Source of the DNA: Raffaelea ambrosiae
Lineage: Eukaryota > Ascomycota > Sordariomycetes > Ophiostomatales > Ophiostomataceae
Length of the DNA: 64,000 nucleotides
Direction: 5' to 3'
NCBI GenBank assembly: GCA_002778195.1
Contig: PCDI01000019.1
Location: 434,001 to 498,000, forward strand
Below the pieces are notes generated by a model. That model had not been told where the DNA came from. It was given only the letters and a program-made list of their open reading frames with translations, and made no database searches. Shown here in pieces: positions 35,401 to 45,800 of the stretch; the first letter of the stretch is position 1, and the number at the start of each line of letters is the position of its first letter. The position numbers and the translations under genes are program-made.

Positions 35401-37486
35401 TTCGCTGTCGATCGGCAGGTAGTCCATTCTACTTCGGACAAAGCGTTCAATGTCTCCCATCGTATCAGGCAGCGGTATTTCGACAAACCATGTCACGCAA
35501 AACTGAAGCTGACGAGTGAATTTCTGCATATCTGGTAATTTTCTGCTGGTGAGAAAGACTCTCAGTGGAAATCGGGAGCGAGCAGTCTTGAGCATTATGA
35601 AAAATTCGCCATATTTGATACACTCATCGAGACCGTCGATGATCCAATACTGGGGCGTCGATGTTGGTGCCTAGTGATCAAATATTAGCACAGGATACCC
35701 GCCGGGGCAACAGTTAGTTAGTTGAGAAGCTAACCTGCATAATTACAGCTCTGAACACCTTTGTCCAAATAGCGTGTGCATTGTCCTGGTCGTATGGCAC
35801 GCCATCGTCGCAAAGCTTTGCCAACGACTGGCGTATGCTTGTGTTGGTGACTGCCATTTGAAATGCCACAGAGCGGAGCATACCCGCTAACGACTGTGTT
35901 GCTTTTTTTCCAAAATGGAAATAGTACACAGACGGCTGCAAACCAAGGCTCTCTAGCTGACAGGAAACATAGCCTGACAATACGGACTTGCCAGCTCCCG
36001 GTGCGGCAGTGACCCAATAAATCGATGGACCATGGGACGATTCTTCGGCTCCATCATTATCGTGTGCCGCGTCACGCCAGTTTCTGAAGTCTTCGCGACT
36101 GTTGAGCCACTCGCATGAGCCTTCAACCTCTTCAAAAATGTCATCTGGCGATGAGGCCACTCCAAGGAAGGTTTGAATTGCCCGCATCTGAGCTTCAGTT
36201 GATTCCGCGCCACATGCAAATGCTGGTCGAGACGTTCAGTATATCGTCAACAAAATTTCAGTTGCCAATGGCTCTTACCGTCATCGTGAAGTATGTCCTG
36301 GACGGCGCTGCAGATACAGTTTTTCAATGAAATATAATTTTGATCGGTAGGGTCGTCAAATTTGCAGATATCTCGATGGTTGGCGTGCATGTAACGCGAT
36401 GTCTCATTGAATCCGCTACCTGACATTCGTTGTTAAAAGAAAATAAAAACTATATTGCCCACAAGGGGGTACTTACCAAGAACAGCGGAATCTCTACCCA
36501 CCAGGATAGATGATGACACCCCGAGATTCGTTTCCAGGGTCTCAAAAAATGAATAAATGGGAAGACCATCGACGTGTCTTGCAAAGTCCTCGTTGATGAG
36601 CTGCGCAGAAGTAGACCCTTTCTTTAGGTCTTCGACGTATTCACGAGATGAGACCATACCCGACAGCCCAGCAAATTTTAGAAGTGCATTCAGAACGGAG
36701 GCATAATCAGACCCCCGGTGTGGCGTGGCAAGGAAAAAAATGCTCCGAATTCTCCTCGCAAGCTGAGAATAGCTTGCATCCTGGTGGGCGAGTGTATACA
36801 TCTGTGAAACAAATATCAGGAGGTGTGTTATGGTTCTGCCTAGGAAGGGTTGGGAAAATTAACCTTTTTTACAACAAGTCCACCCATAGAATGTCCTATC
36901 AGGAGGATTGGGCACTAATATGTATAACTGTTAGCAACAGGCCAAATCGTGCACAAGGTCGGGTATCACACACATTGGGTCGCTGTCGCAAAATGGGTGA
37001 TGCCTTCATTTCTTCGTACAAAGCTCGGCCAAAGTCATTGATGCCTAAAATATTGGGCCTCGAGCTTCCCCAGTCACTGTCGTACCCGAAACTGTGTATG
37101 CTTGCGTGATAAAGATCATGCTCCATCGGCAGCCAACGCTGGGGCCAGAATTGTCGTATGTCATTGCCTTTTCGCCATGATTTTATGGAGCCTCCACGGA
37201 GTCCATGAACAAAAATAAGGTCAATCTGTGGCTGCGGAGACGCATGCAGCAGCACGAGGCCGAGCGGCCCTCTGGTATCATCCTGGGAAGTTGCGTGCTC
37301 CTTTTGTGGCCAAGTGGAGGTAGCCCGGCGTCCCGGGAACCACAGTCGTTTCTTTGATGATTCGTGAGCATTCAACGTCGATGGTGTATTCAGGCCAAAT
37401 TCGTTCGAGGACTGCAGTTGTGCAGTACTGTCCGCGGCTGTGGTTGACGATGAGGCGTAAAAGACGCTCTCGTCCCGGGATGACAT
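32428..37486 (-). CDS. NLR-type STAND protein: alpha/beta-hydrolase - NACHT - WD40-like propeller
   Basis: Fungal NOD-like receptor, a class involved in heterokaryon incompatibility and non-self recognition. Exons 36974-37486, 36864-36914, 36477-36801, 36279-36419, 35735-36222, 32428-35670 (1586 residues, every junction in frame). Residues about 85-300: SERAC1/DUF676-type hydrolase with DLIFVHGLRGGS, nucleophile elbow GHSMGG (residues 178-183) in a 51-nt exon, and ATPHRGSDYA. NACHT: Walker A APGAGKS at about 418-424, Walker B WIIDGLDE at about 515-522. Winged-helix-like linker follows, then a long C-terminal region from about residue 880 with degenerate WD repeats (for example GNLQIWDFES, GAVQVWELDS). 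The repeats are not near-identical, unlike HET-E type. Divergent from an FN3K-like gene 439 bp away; the same pair recurs at 56136-62927. Confidence 0.92.
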
Positions 37487-37925
37487 ATTCGACTGGCGAC
37501 GTAAGGGAAGTCTAGATGACTGCCATGATAAACTCCGTCAGTTTAATTACTGGAAGCAGAAAAAAAAAACCGGTAGGGCTGGGCTTTACCTCCATGGTAC
37601 TTTCTGCCTCCTTACAAGGCGAACTTATCGTCGAAAGCAAGAAAGGGATTTGCGATATTTACCCCGCACCCAACCTGCCAAATATCAGCAGGCACAGCCT
37701 TGTCAGCCATATGTTTTCTTCTGTTGGAATTGTACCTCGAGGACGACCAATGCTACACATTAATACCGGTACCATAATAATACGCATTAACACAATCTGC
37801 CGGTCGCATAAATGGCCGTCCATTGCGGGTGAATTTCGAACTTCTTGGAAACATGATCCGATCAGGTGGCGTGGACTCCAACTACTTCCCCAGAAGCGAG
37901 AGAGAAAGAAAAGAATAAAGGCACC
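37487..37925. other. Divergent promoter of NLR/FN3K pair, copy 1
   Basis: 439 bp between the NLR start and the FN3K-like start; no gene. I see no clear sequence match to the second pair's intergenic region although the length is nearly the same. Confidence 0.55.
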
Positions 37926-39230
37926 ATGGACGACACATCCCTCGACCCAGCAATCCTCGCAGGTGAGATGCCGTTTTTCCCTATTTCAACTTAGTTATTA
38001 GAGCTAATATACAATCCAGCCCTTCCAGGGGGGACAGTTGCTTTCGTCACACCACATGGAAAAGGCAGTTGGTCAGAGGGCTACAAAGTTGACATGGACG
38101 TCAGAGGAATAGAGCAGGAGTTTTTTCTGAAGGTATTTTCCAGAGGCATACCTGTTTTTCTTTAGCTACTTGTGTTGACATTTTGTAGATCATTCGCAGA
38201 AAACGACACGACGAGATGGCACTTGGCGAGTACGAAAGTCAGAAGGAGCTAGCGAAATATCTCCCCGAGAATGTTGCTCTACCCATTGCACATGGGACAC
38301 TGGAGACGGACCCAGAGGCGTCCTTTTTTATTTCGGCTTTTCGCGATTTGAGTGAAAAAACACCCGACCCTGCACAGTTGACAGAAGTCTTAGAGAAACT
38401 TCATAATTCGTCCACATCTCCAAACGGGAAATATGGGTTTCATGTCACCACATTCAATGGCGTGGTACCGATTGTCAATGACTGGTGCGACACATGGGAG
38501 GAGTACTTTTCCCGCCAACTTCGCTCTGATATTCAATGGGAGCAGGCTATCCGTGGTCCTGACCCCGATTTCGACCGAGTAGCCGAGGAATTCTTCCAGA
38601 AGGTCGTACCTCGACTACTGCGGCCACTCGAGACAGAAGGCCGGTCGATAAAACCGAGTCTGGTACATGGAGATGTCTGGCATGGGAATGTCCAGATCGA
38701 TATCGATACACAACGCGTCATCCTCTTTGATTCTTGCTGTTGCTACGGGCACAATGAGTGTATGTAGGTATCTGCGATCCCGGTACACCAGAAACTATGT
38801 TAACGCGGATACAGTCGATCTCGGAATGATGCGAGACCCACGCTATCGTTTCACGGGAGAGCATGCAGACAGGTATAGGGAAGTGGTTCGACCCTCTGAA
38901 CCCGTGGGGGATTTCGATGACCGCAATGCGCTCTACGCCATGTAAGGCTACCTTCGGACACCCTGAATCGACAAAAAAAAAGGCCTTCACTTTCTCACTT
39001 ACGTACTGTTCCAGGCACGACAATATCATCAATTCCGGGCTTCATGAACACCGCGCTTATCTTCGGGACCAGTAAGATACGACCTAGTACGATACCATAC
39101 TGAAATCTACTGACGGAGAACCAGAGTCAAAAATGATATGAAACAGCTGCTGGCAAAGTACCCCAATGCGCTGGAGGATTTGGCTTCTCTGCCGAAGTCC
39201 ATATCCAGCAGGAAGAGTAGCACGGCATGA
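37926..39230 (+). CDS. Fructosamine-3-kinase-like protein (APH-fold), copy 1
   Basis: Protein-kinase-like fold enzyme family that phosphorylates sugar adducts on protein amines. Six exons: 37926-37962, 38020-38132, 38189-38759, 38815-38941, 39015-39071, 39125-39230 (336 residues, all in frame). N-lobe GKGSWSEGYKV and LKIIRRKRHDEMALGEYES; a family marker LHNSSTSPNGKYGF at about 121-134; catalytic loop LVHGDVWHGN with HGD at 210-212; metal-binding ILFDSC with Asp231, then CYGHNEFDLG across a splice. The usual FDP/FDPA reads FDS here. The C-terminus RPSEPVGDFDDRNALYAM and KNDMKQLLAKYP is recovered only after adding two small 3' exons; reading straight on would hit stops. Divergent from the NLR gene. 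Paralogous to the gene at 56136-57379, which matches it at many conserved positions but is clearly diverged. Confidence 0.9.
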
Positions 39231-40124
39231 TCGAGGGGGTTTTCACACTGATATTGTGCGCGTATCGTACAACTCTGCATGGATTTGTTTCGTGTTGTCT
39301 CTCAAAAATCAAAAGTGGTTTTTAGCGCCGTTCGTGTTTAAAATTAGCTGCAGTTATGACTTTTGAATAAGGACCGCGTAAAGCAGTGATATTTTCTGAA
39401 CACAGAAACCATTTTTCACAGCGATGGGGTTCTAGTTGCAGTTTTATTGCACATTGGATCAAACCTAAGTACTATGCGCAAGCGAGTCAAAGGACGTGGC
39501 TCTATGCGCTGCCTGTTCCAGCTGCCAGGCAATGGGCGGCGGCGTTTCCCAAATTGATTTTGAAACCAGCATGGCCTTGGTGCAGGAATTTGTCCGCAGC
39601 AAATTATTAGCTACAGAACTAACTTGCCCTGTTTCTGCACCTACAGGCTGTGCCTTGTTAAAAAAAAAAAACATAGATCGCAACCTGGACACTTCGTAGT
39701 TACGTGGCAAGAATTGGTCTTGTAAGTTCATGTCACCCATAAGTATACACGGACCGATTTTCCTTACTGCAGATTTTCCTACCTGCCTCAGCTACAAGTG
39801 CAAACACAGCGACGGTCACCATGATCAGAAGCTCCAATTAGGACACCATAAGCTTCCAGTAATGGTGTAAATGGCCAGTATGCCATGTGCCGAGTGCATT
39901 GGCTGGGCGGCTTCATGAATGGAATATGTTGACCGGCAATTAAATGTCTATACACTTTTTCACTAGAAGAAAATATTTTGAGGTTGTCTCTCCGCTAACC
40001 AAGTAGTTCATACAATGATGCCGAGAAGTTGCAGCGACCAACCTAAACCCTTCTACGGCAGTTCCAGTGCTCTTTCGTCTTACATACTGATGCCCGGCAA
40101 CTCAGTGACCCCTATTTGAAAACG
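39231..40124. other. Convergent intergenic region, no gene seen
   Basis: About 890 bp between the FN3K-like gene and the DUF1996 gene, with an A12 run near 39660. Short frames carry no domain. Confidence 0.5.
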
Positions 40125-41292
40125 TTAGCTCAGACTCAAACGTCGAGGAAGTACTGTTTGACAATACTGACAGTCAATATCTTCGTGGTACATTTGTTTC
40201 TTTGTGCACCTCATGGCTTCTTCATCACTCTGGGTCTTGAGAACCCTGCATGTATTTCCAGTGCAGCGTGCATCGAGAGCTCGTTGAAGAGCATCGCCTT
40301 TCCAGCCAAACACATAGTCGCCGTGCAGAGAATAACCAGTACTATGTTGCGTTATTATTGCCGCATTATTGATGAGTATCAATGAACAACGTTACCTGTC
40401 CCCATTGCTCCAGGAAAATGGCTGAGACCCATCTTCCGGCCACAATGATTTGTCATTGAATGGGCGAGTCTGTGCAGTGAACGAAGTGGATTAGTCATAC
40501 GGCTGATATTAACGAAGAACAGAAATAAAGTATACGTACATCCCACATGACCTCATACATCACTTGGGGGATCTTGACTGGATGAGTGTCGGGACACGGG
40601 CTGTTTTGGTCGAATGAACCTGTCGCAGTGTAGGAGACATGGCTTCTGTGGTCGGGGCTGTCTGTGTTCTTTCCATCCCAGCATGTGGGAAACGTGATCA
40701 CGGTCCGGATTCCGCCAGGGCAGGCACCTTTTGGTAACAGCTCAGTGTCCGGGGAAGAGCATTCGATGTTTCCACGATCCCCCGACGCAGGCATGCAGCG
40801 GTGGCAAACCTTCTTGTCCTTCCCTTTTGTTCGGAGAGATGCATCACCGACAAGCATTCGAAAGCCTGGTTTGAAAGCCGTGACTTTGGTTCCGCTGTCG
40901 TAAGCGGGAATGTAATAGACGGTGATACCCCCATTGCCTGTTAATCCAACGTTGGGGAACTGTGGTACCCGACGCAATGTGCCATTTCGAGCACGGAAAT
41001 AGAGAACAGCAGTCCAGTAGTTTGAAAAGTCCTCAGAGAAGGTACAAGTAGTGCAAGTTGAGTCTGTTGGCAAATCATGTGTCGCTGGATCCATGGAAGC
41101 ATTGAACGAGTTTCCACCAACAATTTGGTGAAGATGTGGGGATGGCACGGCTCCTGGATTCACCAGTGGATCAATTCTGTCGGTGACTAGCTGCGAGCAG
41201 CTGAATCGCATCATGGGTGACATTCCCTGGCCTCGACCAAGACTGGCAAATAGCGCCAGTACAATTGTGCACGTGACGGTATACAGCCCCAT
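40125..41292 (-). CDS. Secreted DUF1996-family protein
   Basis: Exons 40540-41292, 40396-40469, 40125-40341 (347 residues). Signal peptide MGLYTVTCTIVLALFASLGRG, then the DUF1996 domain starting MMRFSCSQLVTDRIDPLV, with HLHQIVGGNSFN, TCTTCTFSEDFSNYWT, CPGGIRTVITFPTCWDG, SHVSYT and, after splicing, VMWDTRPFND and GYSLHGDYVFGWKGDAL. These His, Cys and Trp motifs are typical of this extracellular fungal family, whose biochemical role is not settled. Start set at 41292 because a TATA-like box lies about 80 bp upstream; the open frame continues to 41403 but would bury the signal peptide. Confidence 0.92.
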
Positions 41293-44200
41293 GTTGTCAA
41301 ACGTGGGCCAAGAAATGCAAATGGCGAGAAAGGATGCCGGGGGTCCCCCTTTCCAGAAAGAATTGGCAATCATTATATACCGAGCCCCCAATCCCACCAT
41401 CAAAAAGGTAACCTGTTATATCAATACATACAGATGGATTCCCGTATTTAGCCCAGGAGGTTATCCGCCAATTAAGATACATGGCTTAGATTGAGGGTCA
41501 GGGCTGGCTGGGGCTGTTTCGGCATTTGAAAGATGCGTCCCCGTCGCAAACCAATGCATGCGAGGCTCATCCATTGTATACTATTATGGCTGACGCATCG
41601 CTGTCAGAGTTCGGATAATGAGGCGGGGAGTCGTCTTGTCCTGTCTTTGGCCACTCTCTCTATCTAGGTATTTGCGCCACTGGGAATTCATCTACAGAGA
41701 GTGAGATGTGGATATTGCCTAAATATGTTCCGCAGGACGATAAGCTCTTGGCGAGGAAATATTTGCCGAGTTAAATTCCCATCCGCGGCATACATTAATG
41801 GTTCTACTGTTTTGGCTGGAACTACGTGGTTCGGCCAGCCTTCTGCAATTTACACGTGACCTGACACAGGCAAAATTTCCCCCGCCCAGCCCCACACGAT
41901 CGACTTGCCTTTCGTTGTGCTTGACATGCAGTAAACTTGGCAACTCCCAGCGCATATGAGCTCAACCAGGTATGGCTTGTTGGTTGATTACCATGAGAAG
42001 CCAGGGCCCTCTGGCGGTAGGAAAGACCAGCGTGGAGGCCTACAACGACTCGCCCGGGCAGTGACGCGGACAAAATCAGAACGCCCGCGACAGCTGCGAC
42101 GACAGCGACGGTTGCAAATCAGTGGCAATTAACACGGCACAGACAAAGCAAACCTCCAAAGAGTCTACAGAGACAATTTCTGCGTTCCCAAGGAACATGA
42201 CACCCACCTCAACATAGCCTGCGAAGGAAAACCCACTTGTGGCGCCGAGCAAAGTCCAAGAACAATTGCAAAAGTGGCGGCTGTGCGCGAGAGAAAACCA
42301 TGCTTCGCGAGTGGTTGTTGCTCTTCGGAAAATACTGGCCGCCCTCCACACGGCTGCTGTTCGTCCAGGAAGGCGGATAGCGTCAGGGCCAGCTGCTGCT
42401 CACCAATGAAGGCAGACCTTCCTCCGCCTGTCCGTCTGAAGGAATTTAGAATACGGGTTTTTTCACATGCTGCAACGATAATGAACGCGGCCGTGTGCGG
42501 CGCCTTTGAAAAATCTGATAAAAAAAGATAACAGCTACCTTGTTGTTCCTAGACGGCAACTCGGGAAAATAACACGCAGCTTGGGAAGAACACACCCGAC
42601 TTGGAAGGCTGGTAATTTGAGTCTGACAAAGAGTACGTGACTTTGGCAGTGCACCAGGCGCGAGATGCTGCCAGCACTGTTGCTGAGCAGTCGAACATTC
42701 TGGGCACCGGTGTAAAACCACACTGCTCTCCCCAGGCCAAGCATGCCTACATCAGATCTCGCAAGAAGCTGAAGTTTTTTTTCTAAGTGACACCCAGTCG
42801 TCACGTTCTGTGGCCATGGTATCAATGATGCCGCCATACCGTGGGCAAAAGTTGGCGTCCATGTGAAGCATGAGTGCGCAGCAGAGGTGGCAAAGTCTAC
42901 TGCGGATGTTACTCTCACGAGACACACTCTATCCGGTACCACGGCAAGCATCAATACGAGTAGAATCGCCATGCACAGCGCTGTCTTCAACTTCGATCGG
43001 AGCTTGGTATACAATTTGCTTGCGATCTTGTTTGGCTCAGGCGCACTCGTAATCGTAAGGATCCCTCCCCATTGGGCGGTGGGAGCTAGTCAGTCCCCTC
43101 TTTTCTCATGCGATGGCCAAGTATTTGACCACTGTGAAGGGTTAAAGTACTAGAGAATTCAAAAAACACAACTAACCTCCATGGACTGATAGGCGGAAAG
43201 ATATCAAACTTGGACGGACATGAACAGACAAGGCAGAGGACAAGTGGAGGGCAAAAATACAGATTTAAAGTCTCGTCTCGCATTCCTTTGTTTGGGCGAA
43301 CACACTCTTTGCCAATGCTATCTACTGGCCGTAGACAATGCACTCGTAGTCTCATACATGCCGCAACCGTTTAACTCTTCAGATCTAATTACGACATGCC
43401 CACGCGCGTCCCTGTTTGCCGTTTTCGTTTCTGGCAGAACATGTGTGTACATCTCAGGTGGACGAAGTATATTATCTATGTTTGATGACGACTGTTGTCC
43501 TGGTTTAGGAGGATTTTGATCGTACCTAGACATGCACTGTCTTGTGTACGGTGTAAACTGTACTTATATCTTGGCAGTGGGATACATACACCGTAGTGAC
43601 TAATATGTCGTAGCGTGGTTCGTTCATTCTTCCGCCGCCTGACGCCTTGCTGTTCACCCCACAATCGCCTGCCCTGAGCTGAGAGCTGTCTAAGCAATGC
43701 CAAGCAGGCGATTACCATCTGCCATGCGTCAGATCAAGAAGCCAATTTTACTCAGCGATCTGCTGGTAGCTGCCGAGCTGAGCCACTGACGTGGGGAACA
43801 AATAAAAAATATTGTCACAACTGCCATCGCTGGGCCGACTGTTTGCTGAACGCACAATGGCATTGCGTGATTTCGGAGCTCGCCCGCAAAACAAGATCGC
43901 ATCCCGGCTCCTTTTAGTTACGCAGGGGATGGAAGCGTGGTGGGTAGGAGCTGAATCTAAGGTCTTGGCAGTCCAAGGATGACGAATTTGCTGTTATTGC
44001 CGGACAGTAATTCCAGACGGACGAGACACGAGAGACACGAGAAACACGTTTCTCAGGCCAAGTCCGGTAAAGTACACATGCCAGAGATCCACAGTGGTTA
44101 GGAGACATACGTAATCACAGCTGGGCCAACTGCAAAGCTAGTCCAGCTTTGTCAATACTACTGGACAGGCTTGAGTAAGTCGCTCCTACTTGCAGCCTCC

Positions 44201-44358
44201 AGTCTTGGCCTTTTCAACCATGGGAGGGGTCGTTCGCGGCCCATTTAAATGGTTCGACATTCCTGCATCTCTGTCATTCTCGTCGTCGTTCGATTGCCAT
44301 CTTCTGTATTCACTCTCTCACATACACACACAAAGCACATTCTCCATAAAACTTCACA
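41293..44358. other. Long intergenic region (3 kb), no confident gene
   Basis: Holds the DUF1996 promoter (TATATAA on the minus strand, 41373-41379) and the promoter of the glycine-rich gene (palindrome CCATTTAAATGG at 44241-44252). A minus-strand frame 42535-43014 begins with a hydrophobic stretch like a signal peptide but shows no domain or supporting structure, so I do not call it. Confidence 0.45.
41373..41379 (-). promoter_or_regulatory. TATA-like box of DUF1996 gene
   Basis: TATATAA on the minus strand about 80 bp before the ATG at 41292; it decides the start. Confidence 0.45.
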
Positions 44359-45147
44359 ATGTCTCCCAAGGACTACGAGGTAAGAGCAATGTTCAATACT
44401 TGAACTTGGCCGTTCTCCCCCATTTCGAAACTGACAAACGTGGTTTAGAACCGGGGCGAGCACTCCGACCACTCTACCGAGCGGGGCATCGGCGCTACCG
44501 TCCTCGGCGGAGGTGCTGCCGCTTATGCCGCCCATGAGGCTGGCGGCGGCACTCTGGCCACTATCGGCAGCGCTGTGGCTGGCGCCTTTGTGAGCAACAA
44601 GCTGGAGGATGTGTACGAGAAGTGAGTTTTCTCCAACCAGTCAACAAGCCATGAGCCACTGGTTCGCAGGACTAACATGGAAACACAAACCAGGCACCAC
44701 GAGAAGAGCGAGCAGAAGAAGCACCAGCAAGAGGGTGGCTACGGTGGCCAGCAGGGCGGCGGCTACGGCGGTCAGCAGGGCGGCGGCTACGGCGGTCAGC
44801 AGGGCGGTGGGTACGGTGGTCAGCAGCAGGGCGGCCGTGGTGAGTTCGGTGGCGAGGGCGGTGGCCGTGGCGGTTTCGGTGGTGGTCAGGGTGGTCAGGG
44901 CGGTGAGCGCGGCTTCGGCGGCGGCGGCGAGGGTGGCTATGGCGGGCACCAAGGTGGTGGTGGTGGCGGCGGCCGTGGCGGATTCGGTGGTGAGGGTGGT
45001 GAGCGCGGTTTCGGCGGCGGCGAGGGCGGCCATGGTGGACACCAAGGTGGCGGCGGCGGCCGTGGAGGTTTCGGCGGTGGCCCCGGTGGCCAAGGCGGCC
45101 CTGGTGGTCCGGGTGGCGGCCGTGGCGGCTACGGCGGCGGATACTAA
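44359..45147 (+). CDS. Glycine-zipper plus GGYGGQQ-repeat low-complexity protein
   Basis: Exons 44359-44379 (7 codons), 44449-44621, 44694-45147 (215 residues). The N-terminal part has a glycine-zipper-like segment GIGATVLGGGAAAYAAHEAG then GTLATIGSAVAGAFVSNKLEDVYEK; the C-terminal two thirds are Gly-rich repeats of GGYGGQQG grading into GGRGGFGG, GGERGFGG and GGHQGGGG units, with Arg-Gly-Gly and aromatic spacing typical of condensate-forming or RNA-binding low-complexity tails. No cleavable signal peptide. Codon use is very G/C rich in the repeats, and the same DNA gives long meaningless frames on the other strand. Function unknown; similar fungal proteins are often stress-induced, but I infer no specific role. 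Confidence 0.85.
44737..45139 (+). repeat. Coding tandem repeats (GGYGGQQG / GGRGGFGG units)
   Basis: Imperfect tandem units of about 21-30 nt inside the last exon of the glycine-rich gene; the first four units (GGC-GGC-TAC-GGC-GGT-CAG-CAG type) are almost identical at DNA level, implying recent unit duplication. Confidence 0.75.
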
Positions 45148-45800
45148 GCACTACATATACCTACTGCAAAATAGCTGTTGATGCAAAGACATTTCTGTAT
45201 TGTGGTTCCTGCTGTTCTGGAGTGGGCAAGCGATCCTGTTTCCAGTACACCGCGTGAACGAACCATTGCCAAAGTTGGTTCGATTGTGTAGATGTGGCGG
45301 AATGCTTTCCAGCGGTGCCTTCGTAGTGTAATTCTGAACCCCACGGCAGTAGCTTCTCTCTTTCGTAGACTCACCTAGCTGGCTGGCTGCATAACGTTGT
45401 CACCGGATCTTTTTGGCGACACCGGTGGTTCAGAGGTCGAAACATCTCTGCCTTGAGCCGTTGGCGCTTCTTTCGGTATATGAGGCTCGTGCATATGTCT
45501 CACAAACTCCGTTCTTGTCGCTGGTCTCCCTTGATCTGCCTCTTTGCCGCAGACCCTGCCGTCTTCTGCAGTTGTTGCCGGATTTTGCCCAGTTGAAAGA
45601 AAGACAGTTCAGAAGTTTGTGCTTACTGCTGCAATCTCTCTTCAGCCTTATGTGACTCCACTATGGATACCACGTGACGTTGCTACGTTGAAAATCTGGA
45701 TCTCTTGGAAAGGAAATCCAAACAGTACACCAAGACAGGAAACACAAGTATCCTGCCATCAACACACCGACCACACACAAAGCCAAGAAACTCAACGACC
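45148..45800. other. Intergenic: 3' flank and helicase promoter
   Basis: About 650 bp. A CACGTGAC element lies at 45671-45678, 130 bp before the helicase ATG. No gene. Confidence 0.5.

Noticed and set aside
38760..39230. Truncation of the first FN3K-like protein at the stop near 38766
   Set aside because: A T/GTATGT donor and three further introns rebuild the conserved C-terminus in frame.
42535..43014. Minus-strand 159-codon frame starting with a hydrophobic stretch
   Set aside because: No domain, no cysteine pattern, no promoter or intron support; kept only as a note in the intergenic entry.
44641..45151. Long Ala/Thr/Val-rich and His/Arg-rich open frames antisense to the glycine-rich gene
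   Set aside because: They are mirror products of G/C-biased glycine repeats; the sense strand has a spliced start and coherent protein.
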